Assembly (NCBI RefSeq): GCF_009754945.1
Contig: NZ_WPIN01000001.1
Span: 310,001 to 374,000, forward strand
DNA length: 64,000 nucleotides
Direction of reading: 5' to 3'
From: Spirosoma arboris
GTDB taxonomy: Bacteria > Bacteroidota > Bacteroidia > Cytophagales > Spirosomataceae
Shown piece after piece: positions 41,967 through 50,405 of this stretch. The position numbers and the translations under genes were made by a program. How positions within the stretch are numbered: the first letter of the stretch is position 1; each line of letters opens with the position of its first letter. The notes below the pieces were generated by a model. It saw only the letters and a program-made list of their open reading frames with translations, was not told where the DNA came from and made no database searches.

Positions 41967-42272
41967 ATGCCACAAGGAGACAAATCTGCTTATACCGATA
42001 AGCAACAGCGCCAGGCTGAGTATATTGAGGAGAGTTATGAAGACCGTGGCGTATCTAAGGAAGAAGCCGAGCGCCGAGCCTGGGCAACGGTAAATAAGGT
42101 ATCAGGTGGTGGTAAGAAGAGTGGTTCAGGCCGCGGCCATGCCGAAAATAAGGAGTCTTATCACAAAGGAGGCCAGAAAGGGGGGGCAGCTTCGGCTTCA
42201 CGCTCGGCCGAAGAACGTTCGGAGTCAGCAAAAAAAGCGGCTGCTACGCGGAAGAAACATGCAGAAAGTTGA
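41967..42272 (+). CDS. Small KGG-motif/plasmid-stabilisation-like basic protein
   Basis: A 101-residue, highly charged protein. The start at 41967 (MPQGDKSAYTDKQQRQAEYI) matches the conserved N-terminus of a small family often annotated as plasmid stabilisation protein; an upstream ATG at 41871 is rejected. The helix EDRGVSKEEAERRAWATVNK is conserved. The C-terminal half is rich in Gly, Lys, Ala and Ser, with the KGGQKGG motif and a histone-H1-like tail (SAKKAAATRKKH). That tail suggests nucleic-acid binding or a desiccation or stress role. No plasmid function is implied by the location. The gene stands alone between two strong hairpins. Confidence 0.82.
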   Translation: MPQGDKSAYTDKQQRQAEYIEESYEDRGVSKEEAERRAWATVNKVSGGGKKSGSGRGHAENKESYHKGGQKGGAASASRSAEERSESAKKAAATRKKHAES

Positions 42273-42277
42273 TGGTT

Positions 42278-42348
42278 TTGATTGGTTGATGGTCAGACAT
42301 ACGCCATTTCTTGGAGAAATGGCGTATGTCTGACCATCAACCAATCAA
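42278..42348. repeat. Perfect 34-bp inverted repeat with 3-base loop between convergent genes
   Basis: Arms 42278-42311 and 42315-42348 are exact complements around loop TGG. The right arm covers the stop codon of the GH1-like gene. The inner 14 bp (CATACGCCATTTCT) match the hairpin at 32250-32318 with a compensated T/A swap; the outer 20 bp differ. Confidence 0.85.
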
Positions 42349-43526
42349 CCAATAATCGGCAGTTTGACCAGGCTATCCGTAACGACAGTTTGCGCCTTTA
42401 GGAGCGCCTGGGCATAGCGCTCATTCAGCACCCGGCCGGGCGGATTCATTGAAAGGTCGGCATCCCAAAGCCCCGAATGATGCCAGCGATCAAGATGATC
42501 CCAATCGGGCCGATCAATGATTGGATAGATGCAGGCCCCCCAGAGTGGTACGTCCGCTTCAAGAACAGCCCTACACTCGCGGCCTATCATATCTGCCCAG
42601 ACTGGCCGATCAATGCCCGGATGACTGGTTTCGGTTAAGGCAATAGGCTTTTTGTAACGGTGCCAGGCTTTCATCAGCAACCGCCGAAGGGGAACCCAGC
42701 GCGGGTCAGGAACCCGGTCATTCCAGCCTAGAAATATGCTTGTTTTGTTAATCCACTGATTGTTATAGTAGTAATTAAAGCCCAGAATGTCGAGGTAGTT
42801 GGGAGAGCCGCCTAATTCAGGAGCGATCTTACCAGCCAGCATATCGACGGATTGAAACTGATTTTCGTCGGCAATGGCTGCGTCTATAATTTGCCGTTCG
42901 GTGGCGTTGACGGGCGGTACTATCTGAACCAGTGGTTCGGTCGTTAGAATGCGAATGGTCGGGTCAATCTCACGCATAGCGGCCACGCCTTCAATATAGG
43001 CCCGCATAAGACCGAGTTTAACTTCCCATCCCTGCCTGACGCAATAGGGCGATGTACCTTTGACATCGCCACCCAACCAGGCAATGAAACTAACTTCGTT
43101 GATGGGAGTAACAATGAGTACATCGTCGGGGTAACGGTCGCGGTAAAATCGGACAAAAGCGCGACAGAGTGCCGCAAATCGGCGGGCGAACATCGGGTGT
43201 AAGGGCGTCAGATCATCGGGATACCCAAAATGACAAAGATCCCAGACCTGCTGAATGCCCTGTCGTTTCCCAACAGTAAGCATTTGCTCCACCATGCTCC
43301 AGTCATACTGGTACGCTTTTTTTTCAACCTGACTCCACCGGATTCCTTCCCGAACGGTACGAATAGAGAATGGGCTAAGCTGCTGGTAATCTGACTCTAT
43401 TAATTGCAGGTGACCTGTTTTGGATAATAAATCAACTCGATTTCCGAAACAGTTGAGCTGATCAGTACATTCATAACCTGCCCACCAGAAAGATTGAAAT
43501 GGATTGTTGGATAAAGATTTCGCCAT
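42345..43526 (-). CDS. Cytosolic GH1-like (clan GH-A) glycoside hydrolase
   Basis: A 393-residue TIM-barrel hydrolase with no signal peptide. The probable acid/base glutamate is in VTPINEVSF, corresponding to the T-x-N-E-P motif of GH1 but with valine for proline. The nucleophile glutamate is in IALTETSHPG. Other barrel strands are FGNRVDLLS, IRTVREGIRWSQVE and VWDLCHFGYPDDLT. It is distantly related to the 44460-45791 protein. The two flank an alpha/beta hydrolase gene in the same orientation, which suggests a small intracellular sugar-conjugate module. Closest named group is beta-glucosidase-like; true specificity is unknown. Confidence 0.78.
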   Translation of the reverse strand: MAKSLSNNPFQSFWWAGYECTDQLNCFGNRVDLLSKTGHLQLIESDYQQLSPFSIRTVREGIRWSQVEKKAYQYDWSMVEQMLTVGKRQGIQQVWDLCHFGYPDDLTPLHPMFARRFAALCRAFVRFYRDRYPDDVLIVTPINEVSFIAWLGGDVKGTSPYCVRQGWEVKLGLMRAYIEGVAAMREIDPTIRILTTEPLVQIVPPVNATERQIIDAAIADENQFQSVDMLAGKIAPELGGSPNYLDILGFNYYYNNQWINKTSIFLGWNDRVPDPRWVPLRRLLMKAWHRYKKPIALTETSHPGIDRPVWADMIGRECRAVLEADVPLWGACIYPIIDRPDWDHLDRWHHSGLWDADLSMNPPGRVLNERYAQALLKAQTVVTDSLVKLPIIG

Positions 43527-43569
43527 AGTCTTTATCTAACCACGAAAGCTTAGGTATTTGTTCAGTAGG

Positions 43570-44340
43570 CTACCCCGCGATCTTTCGCTGTATAAACGCA
43601 ACGACATCGTCAGGCGTTTCCCAAGGCAATAAGTGACCCGCGTTATCGACCGTATCGAGCGTCGCTGTTTTTAGATAGGGTAAGGTCATGGTTGATTGAA
43701 CATCGGGCAGAATCGCTTTATCGGCAGTACCAACGAGAATCGCTACTGGACTGCCGATTTTGCTCATCTGACCTGAAATGTCTTCTTTACTACCCAGTAG
43801 GAGCCAGGATTTCCAGGCCACATCAGCCGTACGAAGATTATCAGCAATGATTTGTTCTTTTACTTCTTTGGAAAGTGGCCTGGCTGTGATTTTGGCAAAC
43901 GTCTGTTCTGCCGCATCCCGTTGACCGTGATTGTCAAGCATTTCGGTTCGGTCAGCATCAGAAATGGGTTCTGGAACAGGTGGAGAGGGTGATAGTAAAA
44001 TCAGTGACTGAAGTCCCGCAGGTTGCTGACTGGCCAGCGCCAGTGCAACTTTTCCCCCCATTGAATGACCAACCACAACGAAATCCTGAACGTCCATTGT
44101 TTTAAGTACTTCCAGGACATCATCCGCCATGTTATACACCGAATAGCCCGTTGCTGGCGCTTCGGAATCCCCATGCCCGCGAAGGTCAATGGCCAGACAA
44201 CGATATTGACCTGCGAGCTGACTCATAACGGCTTGCCATTCCAAAACAGACCCTCCGAAATAATGCAGAAATACCAGCGTGAGCGGACCGTTCCCTAACT
44301 CAAGGACGTTGAGTCGAGTGTTGTTGATGGAGTAATGCAT
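43570..44340 (-). CDS. Alpha/beta-fold hydrolase
   Basis: A 256-residue cytosolic hydrolase of the esterase/lipase superfamily. I choose the ATG at 44340 (MHYSINNTRLNVLELGNGPL), since the conserved oxyanion strand LVFLHYFGGS begins soon after. The nucleophile elbow is VVGHSMGGKVAL with the serine in G-H-S-M-G, the acid is likely the aspartate in VGTADKAI, and the catalytic histidine is in NAGHLLPWE. All three catalytic positions are present, so it should be active. Members include esterases, haloperoxidases and lactonases. It sits between two GH1-like genes and is preceded by a double hairpin, so the leftward unit may begin here. Confidence 0.87.
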   Translation of the reverse strand: MHYSINNTRLNVLELGNGPLTLVFLHYFGGSVLEWQAVMSQLAGQYRCLAIDLRGHGDSEAPATGYSVYNMADDVLEVLKTMDVQDFVVVGHSMGGKVALALASQQPAGLQSLILLSPSPPVPEPISDADRTEMLDNHGQRDAAEQTFAKITARPLSKEVKEQIIADNLRTADVAWKSWLLLGSKEDISGQMSKIGSPVAILVGTADKAILPDVQSTMTLPYLKTATLDTVDNAGHLLPWETPDDVVAFIQRKIAG

Positions 44341-44367
44341 GCTGTATGAAGTTAACCTCACCCCTAG

Positions 44368-44438
44368 CCCCTCTCCTAAAACAGGAGAGGGGTGAAAAAA
44401 GGCTAGTTCTGTTCCCCTCTCCTGTTTTAGGAGAGGGG
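44368..44438. repeat. Two 25-bp palindromic units in inverted orientation
   Basis: CCCCTCTCCT-AAAAC-AGGAGAGGGG (44368-44392) recurs as its exact reverse complement at 44414-44438. Each unit can form its own 10-bp hairpin, or the two can pair fully. It lies between the start of the alpha/beta-hydrolase gene and the stop of the next GH gene. Probable terminator, or mobile intergenic repeat. Confidence 0.7.
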
Positions 44439-44459
44439 CCGGGGGTGAGGTGAATTTAG

Positions 44460-45791
44460 TTACGTCGCTACTTTCAATCTCGCCGGGCGATTTGTGATCT
44501 CAAGCATCTCGGCATGCGGCACAATCGTAATTTGACCAAACTCCTTTAGTAATGTTTTATACGTTTCGGCCACTGGGCGCGGCTTGCGATTTAGATCATA
44601 GAGACCGCAGGCGTTGACGTTGTTGTTAATTTCCTTTAGTTGGCTGTCCCAATCCATCTGATCGATCAAACTATACCAGGTAAAGCCCAGCACCGGTATT
44701 CCGTCCCGACGCATCCGCATAATGCTCACCCATTGTTTCATGAGCCAGATTGGCGCCAGATCGGCCTCAAATACATTGGTTTCCGTGTGCATGACCGGCA
44801 TTCGATACCGCTCATAGTAGTCTTTGGTTATTTCATACCAGCCCAGGACATCCATCGATGTTTGAATAGAGCCGTCGGGTAGTTTTATTCGTTCGTTACG
44901 ACCATAATAGTCATTGCCCATCACCTGATAACCCGGCGGTTTTCCTGCCATGAACCAGTTGTACTCTTCACGCGTCAGGCCGTTATCCATCATATACATG
45001 GCTACCGTTGCCGAAGGTGGATTGGCATAGAGTAAATCCAGCGACAGAAAACGAAGCTCGTTTTCCAGGGCAACGCCTGGCGAAGGGGTTGCACAAAGTT
45101 CATGTGTGTATTCGGCACTTTCGCTTTGTACAATCACGCAATCATTTCGGCGTTTGGCGATCTCATGATTTCCCATGATACTGGCGGCCACGCAGTGTTT
45201 GAGAGCCGTGACAAAGCCTTTGTCAGTTTTGAGTTGCTCATTCCAGGCCCCTTCTTTTCCGCTCAGACGGGCTGTCACGTAGATCTCGTTGACGGGCGTA
45301 TAGTAGCGTACCCATGGGTATCGTTCAGCCACGGCTCCGGCGTATTCGGCAAAATGAACGGGTAAGTCTGGGTTTTGGTAGTCGCCAATCCAATCGGGTA
45401 CTCCGAAATGCATCAGGTCCAGAATGGGTGTGATCTTAAGTCGTTTCAATTCGGCCATGGCTTCGTCGGCGAAACTCCAATCGAATTTTCCCGGTCCCTG
45501 ATGGATGCTATAGTAAGGAAGCCCATATCGTAGTACGTTCAACCCCATCTCCTTTACCAAACCAAGATCTTCTTTCATGTAGTCGTAATGACCACATTCC
45601 CGAAGTAAATCCCGACGAACTTTGCCGTTCTGAATGGTTGGATACGAGCATTCAATACCTGTAGCGAACAGGAAATTCCCGGAATTGCCATCCGGTAATC
45701 CACTGCCATCGTTTCCTGAAGCACCGCCGAATTCGTCGCCAGCGTAATTACCGTCGCCAAATTGCTTTTTTATTCTGTCTAAAAATCCCAT
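44460..45791 (-). CDS. GH1-like (clan GH-A) glycoside hydrolase, second copy
   Basis: A 443-residue TIM-barrel hydrolase, apparently cytosolic, with an N-terminal glycine- and asparagine-rich stretch (residues 8-40) before the barrel. Acid/base glutamate is in YTPVNEIYVTAR; nucleophile glutamate is in VMHTETNVFEADLAPIW. Other shared barrel features with the gene at 42345 are NGKVRRDLLRECGHYDY, LNVLRYGLPYYSIH and DLMHFGVPDWIG. VLGFTWYSLIDQMDWD resembles the GH1 W-S-x-x-D-x-x-E/D-W block. Similar domains occur fused to sugar-nucleotide reductases in other bacteria; here the protein has only the hydrolase domain. Specificity unknown. Confidence 0.8.
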   Translation of the reverse strand: MGFLDRIKKQFGDGNYAGDEFGGASGNDGSGLPDGNSGNFLFATGIECSYPTIQNGKVRRDLLRECGHYDYMKEDLGLVKEMGLNVLRYGLPYYSIHQGPGKFDWSFADEAMAELKRLKITPILDLMHFGVPDWIGDYQNPDLPVHFAEYAGAVAERYPWVRYYTPVNEIYVTARLSGKEGAWNEQLKTDKGFVTALKHCVAASIMGNHEIAKRRNDCVIVQSESAEYTHELCATPSPGVALENELRFLSLDLLYANPPSATVAMYMMDNGLTREEYNWFMAGKPPGYQVMGNDYYGRNERIKLPDGSIQTSMDVLGWYEITKDYYERYRMPVMHTETNVFEADLAPIWLMKQWVSIMRMRRDGIPVLGFTWYSLIDQMDWDSQLKEINNNVNACGLYDLNRKPRPVAETYKTLLKEFGQITIVPHAEMLEITNRPARLKVAT

Positions 45792-45795
45792 AAAT

Positions 45796-45905
45796 ATTAA
45801 TGAGTGAAAGAATGGAAGAGTGAAAGAGCGAGTGTAGCGTAAGCGGTTGAGCAGTTTATTCGTGTTGCGGTCCGCTCTTTCGCTTTTTCACTCTTTCACT
45901 CATTA
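45796..45905. repeat. 34-bp imperfect inverted repeat, one arm in the GMC coding sequence
   Basis: Left arm 45796-45829 and right arm 45872-45905 pair with four mismatches. The right arm encodes residues S-E-R-V-K-K-R-K-S-G near the C-terminus of the GMC protein. The left arm is just upstream of the next gene's start. It probably terminates the GMC operon. Confidence 0.65.
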
Positions 45906-47433
45906 AAAACCGATCAGCGGTGCGGAGTGATAACGCCATGATTGTCAGGGCAGGATTGACGCTTAGTGCACTTGGAAAGGTTGAATTATCACTGATAAAC
46001 AAATTCGGAATATCAAACGACTGCCCTTCGGCATTCACCACTGCTTTCGTCGGATCGTTTCCCATTCGGCAGGTGCCAATAACATGCGCATTTCGTGGGA
46101 AAGCCCAGACATTCTTAGCCCCGGCTGCGTCCCAGATAGCGCGCATAATTTTGTCGGCATGGTCAGTCATTCGTTTTTCGTTGTCTCCATTTGAGAAATA
46201 TATACGTGGTTTGGGAAGCCCCCGAACGTCTTTCTCGTCGGCTAATTCCAGGTAATTATGTTTGTAGGGTAAACAGTCACCCAGAATGTTAATGCCTGCT
46301 ACATGGTTATAAGCCAGCGCGGCCCGTTTCAACTCCTGACCCCAAAGGCCCCGCGCCCTTGCCATCTGCGAGATATACGTAAGCGGCATCACACCGATGG
46401 ATTGAAGAAGATAACCCCCAGCGAAGTCAGCTTTTTCTGGTCGGTGTGTGTCTTCTGAAATCAAGGCGCCGGGAATGCCTTTATAAGGGCGAACATCGTC
46501 GTCAAATTCACCCCAAATCTGTAGCCCTGTGTGCGCCATCAGATTCCGTCCGATTTGTCCACTGCTATTCGCCAGATCATTCAGGAGGAGTAGCCGGGCT
46601 GTTTCAATGGTGCCCGCGCAGAGGAAGACAAACCGGCACCGCTGCCGTTCTTCCTGCCCATTGCGGATATAGATCACCTCCCGAATTCGACCGGCTGCAT
46701 CCTGAACCAGTTGAGTAACAAAGCTTTCAGGTCGGATCTCAGCGCCATGATGCACAGCCAAGGGAATATAGGTTACGTCCATACTGGCTTTGGCGCCTAT
46801 GGTACAACCCGCCTGACAAAATCCCCGATTAGCGCAGGCCGGCCGATGCCCTACACCTTCCTGGTAATACCCTGCCGACAAAGCCGCGTTGGCTGCTGCT
46901 GACGTTTTAATCCCGAGTTTTTTACAACCTCGTTCCATCAATTGTCCTGCTCCATTTATGGGCAATGGTCCTAGTGCATAGGCGCGTTTACGAGTAGGTC
47001 CCCAGGGATAGGGCGCTGGACCGGAAACCCCTAGAAACTGCTCAACTTCGTCGTAATAAGGCTCTAGTTGATCAAATCCGAAGGGCCAGTCTTCGCCCAC
47101 GCCGAAGTCCGTGCGGAGTCGAAGGTCATCTGGTTGAGCTCTGGGCGTGTAGGCCGTATAATGTAACGTTGAGCCACCCACGCCTGTGCCGGAGTTGTTA
47201 CTACCGAAAGGGAGCGGATCATTTCCGGCGCTCAGGCGTTCATCATTCCAGAATAATTTCTCCTGCGATTTTTCATCGGTCGCAAAGTCCGTGGCTGGAT
47301 TCCAGTGTTTTCCCGCTTCGAGCGCAACGACCTTCAACCCCGCAGCAGCCAGGCGTGCCAATAAGGGCGCGCCACCAGCACCGGTGCCAATCACAACAGT
47401 GTCAATGGTTTCGGAAGTTGAGTAGTGTCTCAT
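45856..47433 (-). CDS. GMC-family FAD-dependent oxidoreductase (gluconate 2-dehydrogenase large-subunit type)
   Basis: A 525-residue flavoprotein oxidising an alcohol or sugar. With the start at 47433 the codon overlaps the upstream stop by four bases (ATGA); a start nine bases earlier is possible. The FAD motif GTGAGG is at 16-21, ALEAGKHW follows, GTGVGGSTLHY is the GMC signature, and the C-terminal NAHVIGTCRMG and SVNPALTIMALSLRTADRF hold the catalytic histidine region. A cysteine cluster (RPACANRGFCQAGC) is typical of this subgroup and may bind a metal or iron-sulphur centre. No Tat signal is present. The partner subunit is encoded immediately upstream. Confidence 0.9.
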   Translation of the reverse strand: MRHYSTSETIDTVVIGTGAGGAPLLARLAAAGLKVVALEAGKHWNPATDFATDEKSQEKLFWNDERLSAGNDPLPFGSNNSGTGVGGSTLHYTAYTPRAQPDDLRLRTDFGVGEDWPFGFDQLEPYYDEVEQFLGVSGPAPYPWGPTRKRAYALGPLPINGAGQLMERGCKKLGIKTSAAANAALSAGYYQEGVGHRPACANRGFCQAGCTIGAKASMDVTYIPLAVHHGAEIRPESFVTQLVQDAAGRIREVIYIRNGQEERQRCRFVFLCAGTIETARLLLLNDLANSSGQIGRNLMAHTGLQIWGEFDDDVRPYKGIPGALISEDTHRPEKADFAGGYLLQSIGVMPLTYISQMARARGLWGQELKRAALAYNHVAGINILGDCLPYKHNYLELADEKDVRGLPKPRIYFSNGDNEKRMTDHADKIMRAIWDAAGAKNVWAFPRNAHVIGTCRMGNDPTKAVVNAEGQSFDIPNLFISDNSTFPSALSVNPALTIMALSLRTADRFLMSERVKKRKSGPQHE

Positions 47434-48080
47434 AAAAGCCAAGGTGCATGGAGCAGGGAGGGTTTGCCGAGTTCCGAGCCCCCTGCTTCCGTGCTTTGAG
47501 GTTCGCGGCCTTCCAATTCATTCAGCCCGATACGTTGCCAGGTCGGCACATCGGCCATACCGACGTAGCCAATCACTTCCTGAGCCAGCGGATGACTGTA
47601 ATAAATGTGTGTAGCTTCGACCAGTAGTTCTTCAAAAAAGCGGCCTGCGGGCAGGTGTTCCCAGGTTTGGCCGGGCGCTACAGCTCGCTGAATATTCATA
47701 AGTACCTCATCCTGCTGATCATCCGAGAGTTGTTGAAACGGCTGTTTGAATAACAATTGAGCTGTCTCATCGACACCTGTGAGTCCCAATTTGTACGTAT
47801 CACCATCTGGAGGCATAACATCGTAACGCCAGCCGTCAGATTCGTTTTGGGATAGCCGTTTGTCAATGCCTCCCGCGATGTCGATCTGAGCGTCACCAGG
47901 CTCCTGCGGAATCAATCGGTTACAGATGGTTTGTAGCAAGACAAATTCAGTCGCCGAGAAAAATTTTGGAGATTGGGGTGGTGCTGTTAATCGCTCAAGT
48001 AGTACCTGACGGGTTGCTTCTGTAACCTGATCGGTAGCGAGCAGCGCACGGACGGTGCCTTCGGGATAGTAGACGTGCAT
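47430..48080 (-). CDS. Gluconate 2-dehydrogenase subunit 3-family protein
   Basis: A 216-residue small partner of GMC dehydrogenases. FFSATEFVLLQTICNRLIPQEPGD is the family hallmark, followed by the helical region FKQPFQQLSDDQQDEVLM and FFEELLVEATHIYYSHP. In classical membrane gluconate dehydrogenase this subunit carries the Tat signal that exports the GMC subunit. Here the N-terminus (MHVYYPEGTVRALLATDQ) has no signal, so the pair is probably cytosolic. No cytochrome c subunit is encoded nearby. Its stop overlaps the GMC start, showing tight coupling, and the SDR gene lies five bases upstream. Confidence 0.87.
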   Translation of the reverse strand: MHVYYPEGTVRALLATDQVTEATRQVLLERLTAPPQSPKFFSATEFVLLQTICNRLIPQEPGDAQIDIAGGIDKRLSQNESDGWRYDVMPPDGDTYKLGLTGVDETAQLLFKQPFQQLSDDQQDEVLMNIQRAVAPGQTWEHLPAGRFFEELLVEATHIYYSHPLAQEVIGYVGMADVPTWQRIGLNELEGREPQSTEAGGSELGKPSLLHAPWLL

Positions 48081-48085
48081 AAAGA

Positions 48086-48952
48086 TTACCCTAGTTTTCC
48101 GCCCGTCACCTCAACAATACTGCCCGTAATGAAACTGCCTTCACTCGACGCCAGCAACACATAGGCCGGAGCTAACTCTTCGGGTTGACCGGGTCGCGCC
48201 AGAGCAACTTCATGACCAAAGTTTTTGACTTCGTCTTCGGGCATAGTACCGGGTATGTTGGGCGTCCAGATAGGGCCGGGAGCCACACAGTTGACCCGGA
48301 TATTTCGTTTGCCCAACTGAATTGCCAGCGACTTGGTAAACGAATGAATAGCCCCCTTCGTAGCGGTATAATCGACAAGAATTGGATTACCCACAATACC
48401 GACGATGCTACCTGTATTCACGATGGCATCGCCCGCCTGAAGGTGCGGTAGGGCGGCTTTCACCATGAAAAAATAGCCAAAAATATTGGTCTCGAACGTC
48501 CGCCGAAACTGCTCTTCGGTTAGGTCTTCAATACGTTCCTGCGCCATCTGAAAGGCCGCGTTGTTGATGAGAATATTCAGTTTGCCATAGCGATCAACGG
48601 TTTGCTTAACGGCATCCAGACAGGCGGCTGAACTGCGAACATCGGCCTGAATTACCAGACAGGAACGACCTTTGCTTTCTACCAGGTGTTTTGTTGTCAT
48701 GGCGTCATCTGTATTTTCATTATACACGATGGCAACATCGGCGCCTTCCATGGCAAAAGCAATGGCAACAGCCCGACCAATACCCGAATCGGCACCTGTA
48801 ATGATGGCAATTTTGTCAGTAAGCTTCCCGGCTGGTTTGTAGTTTGATAGATTGCTATCAGGCGACGGGTTCATATCCGACTGGCGAGCCGGGTAGGGGA
48901 GCTGTTGCCCCGGAATATCCGATGCCTTGGGGCGAAATTCAATGGTTTCCAT
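48086..48952 (-). CDS. SDR-family oxidoreductase (GsiB-cluster/YhdG-type glucose dehydrogenase-like)
   Basis: A 288-residue short-chain dehydrogenase with a ~40-residue N-terminal extension typical of the stress-linked subgroup (PGQQLPYPARQSDMNP, KPAGKLTDKIAIITGAD). The cofactor motif is TGADSGIG, NNAA follows, the catalytic serine is in NTGSIVG, and Tyr and Lys are in DYTATKG. PGPIWTPNIPG and GSIVEVTGG close the fold. This group is often induced by general or desiccation stress. It is the first gene of the leftward unit SDR - subunit 3 - GMC. All three probably oxidise one sugar or alcohol in sequence. Confidence 0.9.
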   Translation of the reverse strand: METIEFRPKASDIPGQQLPYPARQSDMNPSPDSNLSNYKPAGKLTDKIAIITGADSGIGRAVAIAFAMEGADVAIVYNENTDDAMTTKHLVESKGRSCLVIQADVRSSAACLDAVKQTVDRYGKLNILINNAAFQMAQERIEDLTEEQFRRTFETNIFGYFFMVKAALPHLQAGDAIVNTGSIVGIVGNPILVDYTATKGAIHSFTKSLAIQLGKRNIRVNCVAPGPIWTPNIPGTMPEDEVKNFGHEVALARPGQPEELAPAYVLLASSEGSFITGSIVEVTGGKLG

Positions 48953-49126
48953 AACGTTGTTGAGTAAGATGCCATGAGGCAGTTAAGGTAAGTAAACCGC
49001 TGTTTACTGGTTTTGTTATTGGGGCTGACCATTGCCGAACTGTTGTCAACAATAGGGCGAACTTCTGGTTATGAGGTCACCTGCGTTGCCAATCATATAG
49101 TTTTATCAACGCAGGAAAACGTACCT

Positions 49127-50296
49127 ATGCAGCCTGCGCTTGCCTCACTATCCACGTCTCTATGTCAACAGTTCCCACTTTTTAGCGCCTACCCGCCTGA
49201 TTCTCACTTGCGTATTTCGGTAGTTATTCCTGTCCGAAATGAAGCTGATTATCTGGAGTATGCATTGGATGCACTCCGTACTCAACGGCAAAGCGATGGT
49301 AGACCAATGTCCACACGGGAATATGAAGTGCTTCTCCTCCTCAATAACTGTACAGATTGCTCGGCAACTATTGCTCAACGCTACCAGCAGCGGTATCCAG
49401 CTTTCCCGCTTCGTATAGCAACCGTTCAACTGTCCTCCGAAAAAGCCAATGTTGGCACGGCCCGACGGCTGCTTATGGATGAAGCCTGTAAACGGTTAGT
49501 ATCTGTTGGAAATCCTCAGGGAATTATTGCGTCGACAGATGGCGATACACAGGTTGACATGTACTGGATCGCTCACATACGAGCAGAAATTGATAAGGGC
49601 TGCGAAGCGGTTGGTGGCCGGATTTTAACCCGACCAAATAACAACTCCGTGCGACGCAACCATCTTCGCGACGTGACGTACCGCATGCTGATCGCGCAAC
49701 TCGAAGCCTACCTCGATCCGTCGCCTGCTGACCCCTGGCCGCGCCACTTTCAGCATTTTGGGGCCAGCATTGCCTTGACTTGCGCGGCTTATCAACGCGT
49801 TGGCGGTCTACCCAAAGTAGCATTTCTGGAAGATGAAGCTCTTTATAAAGCGTTGGTCCGAACAGATACCCGAATTCGCAAGAGTCCAGCAGTACGTGCT
49901 ACTACCTCAACCCGAATGCTGGGACGGGTTGAGGTGGGTTTTTCGGAACAATTGCGCTATTGGGATGCCCTAAATCAGGCTCGTAAATGCCAGGTAGTCG
50001 AAGCCGCTGAAGCGGTTATCCAGCGACTTCGGAATCGCCACCGCCTGCGGATACTCTGGCAAAATCGCGCTACTGAATTACCCATCGCTGAACTACAGAA
50101 AATCTCGACTAATCTATTGATTGACACGGATTGGCTTCATTGCCAGGTAGCACAAAGCTGTTATTTTGGTCAACTTTGGGAACGAGTAGAAGAGCAGCTA
50201 ACAACTGGCAAATGGGCTTCATTATGGCCACTAGTCCCGATCACAACCGCTATTGATGGACTGCGTCAGTTTCTGCGTACCAGCGGACAATTGTAG
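49127..50296 (+). CDS. Family 2 glycosyltransferase
   Basis: A 389-residue glycosyltransferase. I place the start at 49127 because ISVVIPVRNEADYLEYALDAL, the GT2 opening, follows about 28 residues later; an ATG at 49013 would add 38 residues. The nucleotide-sugar motif is ASTDGDTQVDMYWI, with D-G-D in the DxD position. HFGASIALTCAAYQRVGGLP and FLEDEALYKAL match the acceptor and E-D-x-x-L region. No membrane helices are present, so it is probably cytosolic. It is convergent with the three-gene unit at 51428-53965, with a toxin-antitoxin pair between them. Similar enzymes are often found near PIG-L and methyltransferase genes. Confidence 0.85.
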   Translation: MQPALASLSTSLCQQFPLFSAYPPDSHLRISVVIPVRNEADYLEYALDALRTQRQSDGRPMSTREYEVLLLLNNCTDCSATIAQRYQQRYPAFPLRIATVQLSSEKANVGTARRLLMDEACKRLVSVGNPQGIIASTDGDTQVDMYWIAHIRAEIDKGCEAVGGRILTRPNNNSVRRNHLRDVTYRMLIAQLEAYLDPSPADPWPRHFQHFGASIALTCAAYQRVGGLPKVAFLEDEALYKALVRTDTRIRKSPAVRATTSTRMLGRVEVGFSEQLRYWDALNQARKCQVVEAAEAVIQRLRNRHRLRILWQNRATELPIAELQKISTNLLIDTDWLHCQVAQSCYFGQLWERVEEQLTTGKWASLWPLVPITTAIDGLRQFLRTSGQL

Positions 50297-50405
50297 GGTT
50301 TTACAAGGGAGAGCAATTGTATGGTAGTAGATACATAGTTCTGTATTGGATTGATTATTGGAAAAGTGACGTTGTGTAGCTACCTTAGTGTAAAAGTTCA
50401 CTACT

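Noticed and set aside
44341..44460. Inverted repeats considered as insertion-sequence ends
   Set aside because: Only 21 bases separate the two units and no transposase is present; they behave as hairpins.
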